NCBI GenBank assembly: GCA_937907405.1
Contig: CALCIC010000721.1
Coordinates: 1-11,351, forward strand
Direction: 5' to 3'
DNA from: an uncultured Isosphaeraceae bacterium
GTDB lineage: Bacteria > Planctomycetota > Planctomycetia > Isosphaerales > Isosphaeraceae
Length of the DNA stretch: 11,351 nucleotides
A program made the position numbers and the translations under genes. Below the pieces are notes generated by a model. That model was not told where the DNA came from, made no database searches, and worked only from the letters and a program-made list of their open reading frames with translations. Positions 1-7,057 of the stretch are shown in pieces; the stretch's first letter is position 1, and the number at the start of each line of letters is the position of its first letter.

Positions 1-142
1 GGTCGTTCTGCGAGCGCAGGGTCTGGCTGAGGCGTCGGCATTCGTCGAGTTGACGACGCGCCCCGAACTGGCAGCCGGGCAGGGCCGCCGCCAGGGTCGT
101 CGCGAGGAAGGTCGTGGCCATGAGGCGGAACGCGCGGATCAT
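1..142 (-). CDS. Lipoprotein, 5' part only (gene runs off the left edge)
   Basis: The first 47 residues of a minus-strand gene are visible. They form a short basic N-terminus (MIRAFR), a hydrophobic Ala/Thr/Leu stretch (about residues 7-20) and a lipobox-like L-P-G-C with Cys24, which predicts signal peptidase II cleavage and lipid anchoring. The proline before the glycine is unusual for a lipobox. After the cysteine the chain turns polar and helical (QLDECRRLSQTLRSQN), as at the start of a coiled coil. Planctomycete OmpA/MotB-type lipoproteins often begin this way, but the diagnostic C-terminal domain lies outside the window, so that assignment is a guess. The ATG at 142-140 is preceded by AAAGGA at suitable distance. 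It lies 183 bases downstream of the HTH membrane-protein gene on the same strand and could share its transcript. Confidence 0.7.
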   Translation of the reverse strand, partial: MIRAFRLMATTFLATTLAAALPGCQFGARRQLDECRRLSQTLRSQND

Positions 143-296
143 CGATTCCGTGTCCTTTCGGAAACGATCGCGGGCCGAGGCGACGACCGGGCCGGGAAAC
201 GTGAAGCGACCCGCTTCCACCGGAATCCAGGCGGGAAGCGGGTCGTCATGGTGGTCGCGCGAGGGTGATCGCGCCGATTTCTTAACGGATTCAGCC

Positions 297-324
297 GCCG
301 GGGGCAACCCCAGGTCGGCCCGGC
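297..324 (-). terminator. Possible hairpin just after the HTH gene
   Basis: A 6-base inverted repeat (GCCGGG at 297-302, CCCGGC at 319-324) lies directly downstream of the TGA stop (328-326) of the minus-strand HTH gene. A competing stem, GGGG(CAA)CCCC, sits at 301-311. There is no T-tract after the stem on the minus strand, so this is at best a weak or factor-dependent terminator, and chance is possible in such GC-rich DNA. Confidence 0.25.
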
Positions 325-325
325 G

Positions 326-1870
326 TCATCCGAAGAGCATGCCGGAGATCGACTGGACGAGGCCGGAGGCGACGCCCCCCTCGTTGAAGTCGTAGAGGTT
401 GCGGACCAGGTCTTGCGCGATGAACGCGCCGAACAGGATGATCAGGCTGGCGGCGGCGAGGAGCCCGATGGAAAGCCCGTCCCAATCGACGGCGGCCTCG
501 CGGGAGATCACCATCGCGGGGGTCGAGGCGGCGCCGCTGGGGGAGTCATCCGAAGCCCACGAGGTGGCCATCTCGCTGGAGACGGCGTCGTCGAAGCCGT
601 CGTCCTCGTCGTCGTCGTCGTCGTCGGCGAAGGCCGACGGCGCCATCGCGGTGGCGGCGTTCTGGTCGACGTCCTCCTCGTCGATCGCGAAGCCCTCCGA
701 GCCGCTGTCGCTGTCTTCCAGGTCGAAGTCGCTGCCGCCGGTCGGGAGCTGCATGGTGCGATCGTCCGACTCGTCGTCGAGCGCGGCGTCGACCTCGAAG
801 TCGGTGTCGTCGAAGATGTCCTTTTCCCCCTTGCCGACCGCCGGAGGAGGCGTCGCGGCCAGCGACGGCTTGGGCTTGGCCGGCGCGGCCTTGGGAGCGG
901 GCTTGGCCTTGGTGGCGGGGACGTCGTCGCCGCTGAGCGGCGCCAGCTCGATGGAGTCGCCCCCCAGATCGAGGCCGCCGATGCCTTGCAGGTTGATCCC
1001 CGAATCGCTGGGGCGGGACAGGTTGATGCCCGACAGGTTGGGGTCGGCGGCGGTCACGTCCGAATCGCTGGGGCGCATCGGAGTGGCCTCGAACTCGTCG
1101 CTGGCGTCGAGGGCGCTCAGCTCGAAGTCGCTGCCCGACTCGGGCTGAAGCACGTCGACCAGGTCGCTCGACGGATTCAACTCGAAATCGCTGTCTTCGA
1201 GGTTCGCGGCCGGGACCTCGTCGGCCGAGCCGGAGACCGGGCTCGAGCCGATGGCCGTGTCTCCGGATCCCGAACTCGCCAGGAAGCTGTGCTCGGAGGT
1301 GTCGTCCTTGATCAGGGTCACGTCCGAATCGCTCAAGAGCTTGCGGTCGGGGTCGGGCGAGGCGAGCCGGACGTCGGAGTCGCTGGCGCCCATGGGCTGT
1401 TCGGGGACCAGCCGGACGTCGGAGTCGCTCGGCCGCTTGCCCGATGATTGCATGCCGATGATCACCGAGCTCGAACCGGTCACCGGGTTGGGGGGCACCG
1501 AGAGATCGTCGAACATCAGGTCGTGGTCCGAGCCCGATTCTTCGGTCGGCTTGCCCCCGAAGGCCCCGAAGTTCATGGTCTCGGCGCCGAGATCGGCCTT
1601 GGCCACGCCGAGCTGGAACTCGGACAGGTCGAGGTCTTCCAGCTCGCCCTCGCTGGAGGCGGCCGGGACGTCGAGGTCCGAGAGCCGCAGCTCGGCGTCG
1701 CTGCCCAGCCCCCGGCGACGCGCCAACTCGTCGACGTCGGCCGCCCGGAACTGCCAGGTTCCGCCGTCGAGGTAGGCGTGGACTTCGCGCTTCTGCGCTT
1801 TCCCCGTCAGTTCCTCGGGACTCATCCCCAAGACGCGGGCGGCTTCTTCAAGCGTGTAAAATTGTGCCAT
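326..1870 (-). CDS. HTH-domain membrane protein with acidic S-D-S-D-V repeats
   Basis: This 514-residue protein has three parts. Residues 1-55 resemble a MerR/excisionase-type helix-turn-helix (YTLEEAARVLGMSPEEL, then a Trp/Phe turn and an Arg-rich helix), a family that binds DNA or acts as an adaptor. Residues 56-460 are low complexity and strongly acidic. They carry repeated SDSDVRL/SDSDVT/SDFEL-type motifs, a Lys-Pro-Ala stretch (about 320-340) and an Asp run (416-421). Residues 464-487 are one hydrophobic helix, followed by a short tail. The likely topology is a cytoplasmic N-terminus with a C-terminal anchor. The ATG at 1870 follows GAGGA by 9 bases. The gene starts 95 bases after the stop of the upstream exported-protein gene, so the two may be co-transcribed. 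I do not know its function; a membrane-tethered regulator or scaffold fits. The HTH could instead serve protein contacts. Confidence 0.85.
   Translation of the reverse strand: MAQFYTLEEAARVLGMSPEELTGKAQKREVHAYLDGGTWQFRAADVDELARRRGLGSDAELRLSDLDVPAASSEGELEDLDLSEFQLGVAKADLGAETMNFGAFGGKPTEESGSDHDLMFDDLSVPPNPVTGSSSVIIGMQSSGKRPSDSDVRLVPEQPMGASDSDVRLASPDPDRKLLSDSDVTLIKDDTSEHSFLASSGSGDTAIGSSPVSGSADEVPAANLEDSDFELNPSSDLVDVLQPESGSDFELSALDASDEFEATPMRPSDSDVTAADPNLSGINLSRPSDSGINLQGIGGLDLGGDSIELAPLSGDDVPATKAKPAPKAAPAKPKPSLAATPPPAVGKGEKDIFDDTDFEVDAALDDESDDRTMQLPTGGSDFDLEDSDSGSEGFAIDEEDVDQNAATAMAPSAFADDDDDDEDDGFDDAVSSEMATSWASDDSPSGAASTPAMVISREAAVDWDGLSIGLLAAASLIILFGAFIAQDLVRNLYDFNEGGVASGLVQSISGMLFG
606..626. 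repeat. Trinucleotide repeat (TCG)7 encoding an Asp run
   Basis: Seven tandem TCG units on the plus strand read as GAC (Asp) codons in the minus-strand HTH gene and give the Asp run at residues 416-421. Such tracts can change length by slippage in whole codons without breaking the frame. Confidence 0.8.
989..1429 (-). repeat. Coding region of the S-D-S-D-V / S-D-S-G-I motif repeats
   Basis: Within the HTH protein, SDSDV cores occur at residues 148, 163, 180 and 268, followed by R-L, R-L, T-L and T-A. Related motifs are DSDFEL (226), GSDFEL (246) and two S-G-I-N-L copies (280 and 290). Further looser copies lie outside this stretch (GSDHDL at 113, GSDFDL at 379). Spacing is irregular, about 15-20 residues where dense. 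The repetition is also visible in the DNA as recurring CGTCCGAATCGCT and GGACGTCGGAGTCGCT strings. Serines flanked by aspartates are plausible phosphosites or short docking motifs, but that is inference. Confidence 0.75.
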
Positions 1871-1965
1871 TGGACATGGTCCTCGCGGTCGAGATCGGCC
1901 GTGGCTTGGCCGTGGTTGGTCGATTCCAAGTGAGCCGGAGACCGCGACCGAACCGATTCGCCCGG

Positions 1966-2421
1966 CTAGCGGTCCCCCGACGGTCGTCCTGGCTGCGAAC
2001 CGGCGTTCAACGTCGCCTCTTTGATCGCGCTGGGCTCCGGCGGTTGATTGTTGTAGTGTTCCAGCCTCAGGTCGTACTGATACTGCCTAGCGGCTTCCAG
2101 CTTGACCACGCCCTTGGGGTTGTTGGGGTCGACCCGGTAAATCGCGAACGCCCGCGTCTTCGTGTCGATCAGATACAGCCACTGCGAAGTCCCGCCGGAG
2201 GGGGAGGTTACAAGCGCCATCGTCCCCCCCGACTCGTCCGACGCCAGCAGCCCCGGACGCGGGCTTCGAGGGGGCGCGGCGGCTCTCTGGGGCTCTCCCC
2301 CAGGCGCGGTCTGGGCGGCCGCTTCCGGCCCCCTCGCCCCGCCGATCCAGGCGAGGGCGACTCCCAGGATCAAACCGGGCAGACCATACCGCGCCGCACC
2401 GCCCCAATTGCGTACGAGCAT
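1966..2421 (-). CDS. Small exported or membrane-anchored protein of unknown function
   Basis: The 151-residue protein begins with a hydrophobic segment (about residues 13-29) after a short basic start, which is either an uncleaved anchor or a signal peptide ending near AAAQ. A Pro/Ala-rich linker (30-58) follows. A compact domain covers about 66-133, with WLYLIDTKTRAFAIYRVD and then GVVKLEAARQYQYDLRLEHY; it looks like a small beta-rich module. I recall similar unannotated proteins from planctomycetes but know no function. The start at 2421 is chosen because AGGAGG lies 9 bases upstream. The ATG at 2430 directly abuts that site, and the longer form from 2535 has no hydrophobic start. It is the first of three minus-strand genes and may be co-transcribed with the HTH membrane protein 95 bases downstream, itself membrane-anchored. 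Confidence 0.8.
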   Translation of the reverse strand: MLVRNWGGAARYGLPGLILGVALAWIGGARGPEAAAQTAPGGEPQRAAAPPRSPRPGLLASDESGGTMALVTSPSGGTSQWLYLIDTKTRAFAIYRVDPNNPKGVVKLEAARQYQYDLRLEHYNNQPPEPSAIKEATLNAGSQPGRPSGDR

Positions 2422-2927
2422 CACGTCCATCCTCCTTGACGCCGCCGCCGACCCCAGGCCTTCAGGACCGGCTTCCTCGTCCCATCGCGACCGGCCGCGC
2501 GACGCGCTCCTGAACGTAGGGAGTTCCCCCTCCACGCGGACCCGCCGTCGACTCGATCGAAATTTAGTTTATCACACGGTTTTGGGGAAATCCGACGATC
2601 CGACGATATTTGGACGAACCTCCCCCGCGACAGGCGTCGGCCGTCTTCATTCCGATCGCGGCCAACACCTCATTTTAGCGCCTCGGCCGATCGACGCAAG
2701 CCCACCCGGTCCGGTTTGCCGAATTGCTACAATCCATAAAAACGCCGCGCGTATTCCTTGAAGTCCCTTGTCCTTGTTGGTACGTTGTTAAACAATCATT
2801 GTGGCAGCGCCCGACGTCCTCGTCGGCCGAGCCGCGCCGCCGACCGCCCGCGAACCTGACGTTCACCGGTTATTCCGCCTGAGACGGCCCTCGCTCGCCG
2901 TAGCTCCGATCAGAAGGATTGATCGCA
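2422..2927. other. Divergent intergenic region of about 500 bases
   Basis: No convincing gene is seen between the two divergently transcribed genes. Two AT-rich islands stand out from the GC-rich surroundings. One, around 2560-2573, reads TAAACT on the minus strand and could be a -10 for the leftward genes, but no good -35 accompanies it. The other, 2774-2800, contains the inverted repeat TTGTT-A-AACAA (2785-2795), possibly an operator-like site. Both calls are weak. The length and AT content suggest this gap holds the promoters for both directions. Confidence 0.45.
2431..2436 (-). promoter_or_regulatory. Ribosome binding site AGGAGG that fixes the start at 2421
   Basis: A perfect AGGAGG on the minus strand sits 9 bases before the ATG at 2421 and 0 bases before the ATG at 2430. 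Only the former spacing is usable, so the protein starts MLVRNWGG. Confidence 0.7.
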
Positions 2928-5390
2928 ATGCCTGGAACCCGAGATCGGAAAGTCCTAGGAACGATCCTCGCCTCCCTTGGAATCCTCGGGGGCTTGACTT
3001 TGGAAGCCCTGGGGGACGACAAGGACGCCCTTGTGGGAACCCCCGCGTCGCTGGCGGTGAGCCCGGCCGACGCCACGCTGGCCGGCCGTCGCGCCGCCCG
3101 CCAGTTGATCGCCACGGGGACGTATCCCGAGGGGGTCCGCGACCTCACCCGCGCGCTCGAATGGTCGAGCGCCGATCCGGCGGTGGCGGTCGTGTCCGAG
3201 ACCGGCCGCGTCACCCCCCGGGGCGACGGCAAGGCGGTGATCACGGCCCGACGGGGAAGCGTCGAGGTTTCGACGACCGTCGAGGTGAAGGGCATGAGCG
3301 AACCCGCGCCGGTGAGCTTCCGCCGCGACGTGATGCCGGCGCTCGGCCAGGCGGGATGCAACATGGGCGCCTGCCACGGCACGCCCACCGGCAAGGGGGG
3401 GTTCAGGCTCAGCCTCCGCGGCTACCTGCCCGAGGAGGATTTCCTCACCCTCACCCGCGAGTCGGGCGGACGCCGGATCAGCACCTTCGCCGCCGACGCG
3501 AGCTCCGTGCTCCGAAAGCCGCTGGGCGAAATCCCTCACGAGGGGGGACTGCGGATGAAGCGCGCGTCGAAGACCTTCGAGTTCATTCACGACTGGATCG
3601 CCGAAGGCGCCCACGACGACCCCGGCGGCCCCACGCCCGTCAAGCTTGAGATCGTCCCCGGCGACCGCGTCCTGAACGCTCCGGCGACGACCCAGCAACT
3701 CGTCGCCCTGCTCACCCTTTCCGACGGCTCCCAACGGGACGTGACGCCGATCTGCTACTACGATTCGTCCAGCCCCGACGTCGCCGAGATCGACGCCGAC
3801 GGCTACGTCGTCTTCAAGGCACGGGGCGAGGCCACCCTGATCGCCCACTATCTGAACCTCGTGGGCATCGTCAACCTCACGCATCTGGTCGAGGTGCCCG
3901 GCTTCCAGGTCGCCCAGGTCCCCCAGGACAGCGTCGTCGACCGCGCGGTCTTCGAGAAGCTCAACCGGATCCGGATCGCTCCGTCCGAGAACTGCACCGA
4001 CGCCGAGTTCCTCCGTCGCGTCCACCTCGACGTCATCGGCTCGCTCCCCACGACCGAGGAGGTCGCGGCGTTCCTGGCCGACAAGGACCCCCAGCGCCGC
4101 GCCAAGGTGATCGACGGGCTGCTGGTACGCCCCGAGTTCTACGACTTCTGGGCCCTCAAGTTCGCCGACGTCCTGCGGTCCAACAGCCGGCTGATCCAAT
4201 CCAAGGGGGCTTACGCCTTCCACCGCTGGATCCGGTCGGCCCTTGAGCGCGAGATGCCGTTGGACCAGTTCGTCCGCGAGCTGCTGACGGCCGACGGCTC
4301 GACCTACTCCAACCCCGCGACCAACTACTACCGGATCAGCCGCGACCCGCAGAGCCTGGTCGAGACCACGGCCCAGCTCTTCCTGGGGGTCCGCATCCAG
4401 TGCGCCAAGTGCCACAACCACCTGTTCGAGAAGTGGACCCAGGACGACTACTACGGCTTCGCCGCCTTCTTCTCGCAGGTCGGCCGCAAGAACGGCAACC
4501 TGCCCGAGGAAGAGGTCGTCTACTCGACCGGCGCGGGGGAGGTCCATCAGCCCCGGACCGGCAAGCTGATGCCCCCCAAGGCCCTCGGCGGCCCCGTGCT
4601 CGACGACCCCAAGCTCGACCGCCGCGTCCAGCTCGCCAACTGGCTGACGGCCGCCGACAACCCGTTCTTCGCCAAGAGCCTGGTCAATCGGATCTGGTAC
4701 CACCTGATGGGTCGGGGGATCGTCGAGCCCGTCGACGACTTCCGCGTCTCGAACCCCGCGTCCAACGACGCCTTGCTCGAAGGACTGACCAAGGGCTTCA
4801 TCGACGGCGGCTACAATCTCAAGTCGCTGATCCGGACGATCCTCCTGAGCCGGACCTACCAGTTCTCGGCGACGACCAACAAGTTGAACGCCGACGACGC
4901 GATCTACTTCTCGCACGCCGCGACCAAGCTCCTGCCGGCCGAGGTCCTGCTCGACGCCATCTCGGTCGTCACGGGGACGACGACCGCGTTCGCCGGCCTC
5001 CCCGCCGGCGCCCACGCCATCCAGATCCCCGACGGCAAGATGGACAACCCGTTCCTCAAGACCTTCGGCCGGCCGGCTCGCGAGCTGGCCTGCGAGTGCG
5101 AGCGCGAGAGCGACTCGAACCTCTCGCAGGCGCTCCAGCTCATCGGCGGCGCGACGGTCAACGGCAAGCTCCACGACGACAACGGCCGGATCGCCAAGCT
5201 CGCCAAGAGCGGCAAGACCCCCGAAGCGATCACCGAGGAACTCTACCTCGTCGCCCTCGGCCGCGCCCCCAACGCCGCCGAGCTCGAAGCCGCCGTCAAG
5301 CACCTGAAGGCCGCCAAGGACCTTCGCTCCGCCACCGAAGACCTCGGCTGGGTCCTGATCAACTCCAAGGAGTTCCTGTTCCGGCATTGA
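2928..5390 (+). CDS. Exported DUF1549/DUF1553 protein with Ig-like and cytochrome-like modules
   Basis: This 820-residue protein is a typical planctomycete DUF1549/DUF1553 protein. After a signal peptide (about 1-29) come a BIG2/Ig-like domain (about 38-121), a cysteine motif C-N-M-G-A-C-H (144-150), a second Ig-like stretch (about 238-323), DUF1549 (about 335-540, with the hallmark C492-A-K-C495-H496 and WTQDDYYGFAAFF) and DUF1553 (about 555-805, with NWLTAADNPFFAKSLVNRIW). It ends in the usual NSKEFLF-like tail. CxxCH can bind haem c; the family's true activity is unknown, though links to large periplasmic degradation machinery are often proposed. The DUF1549 motif here reads CHNHLF where I expect CHNHPF. 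The start is the ATG at 2928, with AAGGA 9 bases upstream; a TTG at 2919 is rejected. The DUF1501 partner commonly found next door is absent. Confidence 0.93.
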   Translation: MPGTRDRKVLGTILASLGILGGLTLEALGDDKDALVGTPASLAVSPADATLAGRRAARQLIATGTYPEGVRDLTRALEWSSADPAVAVVSETGRVTPRGDGKAVITARRGSVEVSTTVEVKGMSEPAPVSFRRDVMPALGQAGCNMGACHGTPTGKGGFRLSLRGYLPEEDFLTLTRESGGRRISTFAADASSVLRKPLGEIPHEGGLRMKRASKTFEFIHDWIAEGAHDDPGGPTPVKLEIVPGDRVLNAPATTQQLVALLTLSDGSQRDVTPICYYDSSSPDVAEIDADGYVVFKARGEATLIAHYLNLVGIVNLTHLVEVPGFQVAQVPQDSVVDRAVFEKLNRIRIAPSENCTDAEFLRRVHLDVIGSLPTTEEVAAFLADKDPQRRAKVIDGLLVRPEFYDFWALKFADVLRSNSRLIQSKGAYAFHRWIRSALEREMPLDQFVRELLTADGSTYSNPATNYYRISRDPQSLVETTAQLFLGVRIQCAKCHNHLFEKWTQDDYYGFAAFFSQVGRKNGNLPEEEVVYSTGAGEVHQPRTGKLMPPKALGGPVLDDPKLDRRVQLANWLTAADNPFFAKSLVNRIWYHLMGRGIVEPVDDFRVSNPASNDALLEGLTKGFIDGGYNLKSLIRTILLSRTYQFSATTNKLNADDAIYFSHAATKLLPAEVLLDAISVVTGTTTAFAGLPAGAHAIQIPDGKMDNPFLKTFGRPARELACECERESDSNLSQALQLIGGATVNGKLHDDNGRIAKLAKSGKTPEAITEELYLVALGRAPNAAELEAAVKHLKAAKDLRSATEDLGWVLINSKEFLFRH

Positions 5391-5400
5391 ACGGAGCGGC

Positions 5401-5484
5401 CGTGTGGCTGTGGCGGAGCGAAGCGCCGCCACAGTCCGGACGCTTCTGGCAATCCCATCGGTGGCATTCCGACACAGCCACACG
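5401..5484. repeat. 84-base nested inverted-repeat element after the DUF1553 gene
   Basis: A perfect 12-base inverted repeat bounds the element: CGTGTGGCTGTG at 5401-5412 and CACAGCCACACG at 5473-5484. Inside it, overlapping the left arm, is a 9-base GC stem (CTGTGGCGG at 5408-5416, CCGCCACAG at 5426-5434) with a 9-base loop. The two stems compete for the same left arm. It begins 10 bases after the TGA of the upstream gene. No T-tract follows, so it is either a factor-dependent terminator or a dispersed palindromic repeat of the REP/MITE kind. Confidence 0.65.
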
Positions 5485-5527
5485 ACTGATCAATCGCCAT
5501 GTGGTCTCTTGGGGTAGACTGGTTCGG

Positions 5528-5822
5528 ATGGGCGTCTTCCGCGAAATCGATCCCCGGGAACCGCGGGTGCCTCCCTCCCGTCGACAGGGCGCTGATCCGG
5601 GCAAGCTAGCCAGGCAAATCTCCCTGTTCGGACGATCGACGGTCGGCATGCCGCCCTGGGTTTACGAGGGGACGGACGGGATCCTCGTGCTGTACGGTTG
5701 GGGTGACTCGGGCCACGCGAATCGCCAAGCTCGCTCCGGACGTGTTGATCCGAGTCGAGGTGATCGGCAAACTCCCCAAAGCCTATGCCTCGGCCCCCAA
5801 GATTGGAGACGTGCTCCCATGA
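5528..5822 (+). pseudogene. Small conserved-looking gene broken by a one-base frameshift
   Basis: Two reading frames join into one sensible protein of about 97 residues. From ATG 5528 the first frame gives MGVFREIDP through FGRSTVGMPPWVYEGTDGIL to VLY (56 codons, ending 5695). Skipping one base in GGTTG (5696-5700) leads into GVTRATRIAKLAPDVL, then RVEVIGKLPKAYASAPKIGD and a TGA at 5820-5822. I recall a small-protein family of unknown function with the same order, reading about LxxYDGVTRATRIAKL without a break, which suggests a one-base insertion. The stop overlaps the next gene's start as ATGA. No clear ribosome binding site precedes 5528. Without the shift, the frame runs straight into the next gene. 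Alternatives are a sequencing error, programmed frameshifting, or a separate 39-aa protein from GTG 5703. Confidence 0.6.
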
Positions 5823-6094
5823 CCACGGAGTTGCAACGAGAAGCGACGTCCGTGCTCGCCGAGGTCTGGGCGCTCTCGCCTGACGTCCGGCTCGGCCAGT
5901 TGCTCGCGCACCTTGGTTTTCTTGGAGACGCCCATCTCGGGAAAGGGCTCGGATACATTGAGGACGACGAGTTCCTGGCCGTCCTTTACCGACATCGATC
6001 GGAACTTCTCGCACGACTGGAAAGCGGGCCCGCCCCCGCGCTCCGACCGGCCGGGGCCGACACGTCGATTTCCGGGAGTCCGACGCTCCTGTAG
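5819..6094 (+). CDS. Small acidic/helical protein of unknown function, partner of the frameshifted gene
   Basis: This is a 91-residue protein. Residues 1-67 look helical and conserved in style: LQREATSVLAEVWALSPDVR, LGQLLAHLGFLG, then IEDDEFLAVLYRHRSELLAR. The remaining tail is Pro/Ala/Ser-rich and probably disordered. The pattern of a helix, then SPDVRLGQL, then an acidic E-D-D-E helix recalls small proteins of unknown function that I have seen next to genes like the one just upstream in planctomycetes and cyanobacteria; this is memory, not a search result. The ATG overlaps the upstream TGA (ATGA), the classic arrangement for translational coupling, and no separate strong ribosome binding site is needed. 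A membrane-protein gene follows 31 bases downstream. The pair could be a two-component module such as effector and regulator, but nothing in the sequence proves that. Confidence 0.75.
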   Translation: MTTELQREATSVLAEVWALSPDVRLGQLLAHLGFLGDAHLGKGLGYIEDDEFLAVLYRHRSELLARLESGPAPALRPAGADTSISGSPTLL

Positions 6095-6125
6095 ACGTCC
6101 AAGTGAAGCCGAGGAGCCATGGGCG

Positions 6126-6899
6126 ATGGACCTGGATGAGTCGACGGTGAGAGAGTCCAAGGTGATCTCGAAGCCGGCCTTCGAGACCCTGGTTTTTCTG
6201 ACTTTCATCCTCCTCACCATCCTGGTGACGGTCGGCGCCGTCAAGCTCAGCCGGGCCCTGGGCCACCAGCTCAATGTCGGCTTGATCGGCGGCTTGGGTC
6301 TGCCGAATATGATCCTGTCGAGGATCGCTTTGGACCGCGTCCTCAAGCGGTTCGGCCTCTCCCGCAGCGGCAAGACCATGGAGAGGCGGGGGCGGACCGT
6401 GGCCATCCCCGAGGGGGACGTCGACGATGACGAGGTGGTCGAGGTCCGCTTCCCAAAGTCGTTCGTGAGGTTCCTCTTCTTGGGATGCCTCGCAGGCTGC
6501 GTACTCCTCGCCGCCGGACCGAGGTTGGTCTCGCAACCGGACGTCTGGCTAGCAGCCCTGTGCTACCCCATGAGTGCCTTCTTCGGCCTGGGGTTCCTCG
6601 GGTTCTTGTTCGACCGCAAGCCGCAGGCCTGGGCGGATCGGGACGGAATCACCGGTTATACAGCCGGCAACCAGTTCCGACGAAGATTCGTTGCCTGGTC
6701 CGAGATCGCCTCCTGCGAGATCGAAACGTTCTACGACACGTTCGGCAAGCCGGTCCTGACCCGGCCGATCCTCAAGGGCTGGAACGGCGAGCCCCTGATG
6801 TCGCTCTATCTCCTTTACACGAGCATGGAGGACCAGGAGCGGCTGGTGAAGTATATCAAGGCGAGGCTGCCCAAGCCGAAGGACGACTTCTGGGAGTGA
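6126..6899 (+). CDS. Four-helix membrane protein with C-terminal PH-like domain
   Basis: A 257-residue protein with likely membrane helices at about 19-40, 50-68, 112-131 and 139-162. An acidic loop (IPEGDVDDDEVVEV, 94-107) joins the two helix pairs. The soluble C-terminal part (about 165-250) contains ITGYTAGNQFRRRFVAWSEI, then CEIETFYDTFGKP and a final helix with MEDQERLVKYI. A strand-rich stretch with W-S-E-I followed by a terminal helix is how bacterial PH-like (bPH) domains look, so I suggest that fold with moderate confidence. Its function is unknown. The ATG at 6126 is supported by GAGGAG at 6111-6116, 9 bases upstream; an out-of-frame ATG at 6119 is too close to that site. It begins 31 bases after the small-gene pair and may share their transcript. 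Confidence 0.8.
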   Translation: MDLDESTVRESKVISKPAFETLVFLTFILLTILVTVGAVKLSRALGHQLNVGLIGGLGLPNMILSRIALDRVLKRFGLSRSGKTMERRGRTVAIPEGDVDDDEVVEVRFPKSFVRFLFLGCLAGCVLLAAGPRLVSQPDVWLAALCYPMSAFFGLGFLGFLFDRKPQAWADRDGITGYTAGNQFRRRFVAWSEIASCEIETFYDTFGKPVLTRPILKGWNGEPLMSLYLLYTSMEDQERLVKYIKARLPKPKDDFWE

Positions 6900-7057
6900 G
6901 GTCGCGACGGAAAAGCAGAGACATTCGCTCTGTTGACAGCCGGTCAGGGGTGAACGTGCTGGCCGGGACGCAATCCGTCGCGGGGGACCGCCCGTCTGCC
7001 GAGACGTGATAGAATAGCCTCGTATTTGCTTTCCCGCTCCCCCTACGAGGCCCGGTC

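Noticed and set aside
989..1429. CRISPR-like repetition
   Set aside because: The repeats are short, irregularly spaced and in frame within a protein-coding gene, so they are peptide motifs rather than a CRISPR array.
2675..2866. 63-aa minus-strand frame in the divergent gap
   Set aside because: No motif, no ribosome binding site of note, and the composition is not like the neighbouring genes.
2955..5483. Very long minus-strand open frame opposite the DUF1549/DUF1553 gene
   Set aside because: It is a by-product of high GC on the opposite strand; its translation is Val/Gly/Asp/Glu/Arg-rich low complexity with no domain, while the plus strand has clear family motifs.
5499..5609. 36-aa frame from ATG 5499
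   Set aside because: It overlaps the better-supported small gene from 5528 and has no ribosome binding site.
4400..6094. One continuous plus-strand frame of 564 codons
   Set aside because: Its first part is the wrong frame of the DUF1553 gene (Arg/Pro-rich). Only the parts from 5528 and from 5819 look like real protein.
6933..6961. Perfect TTGACA at 6933-6938 as a promoter for the NUDIX gene
   Set aside because: At 17 bases the -10 position reads GTGCTG, which does not resemble a -10 element.
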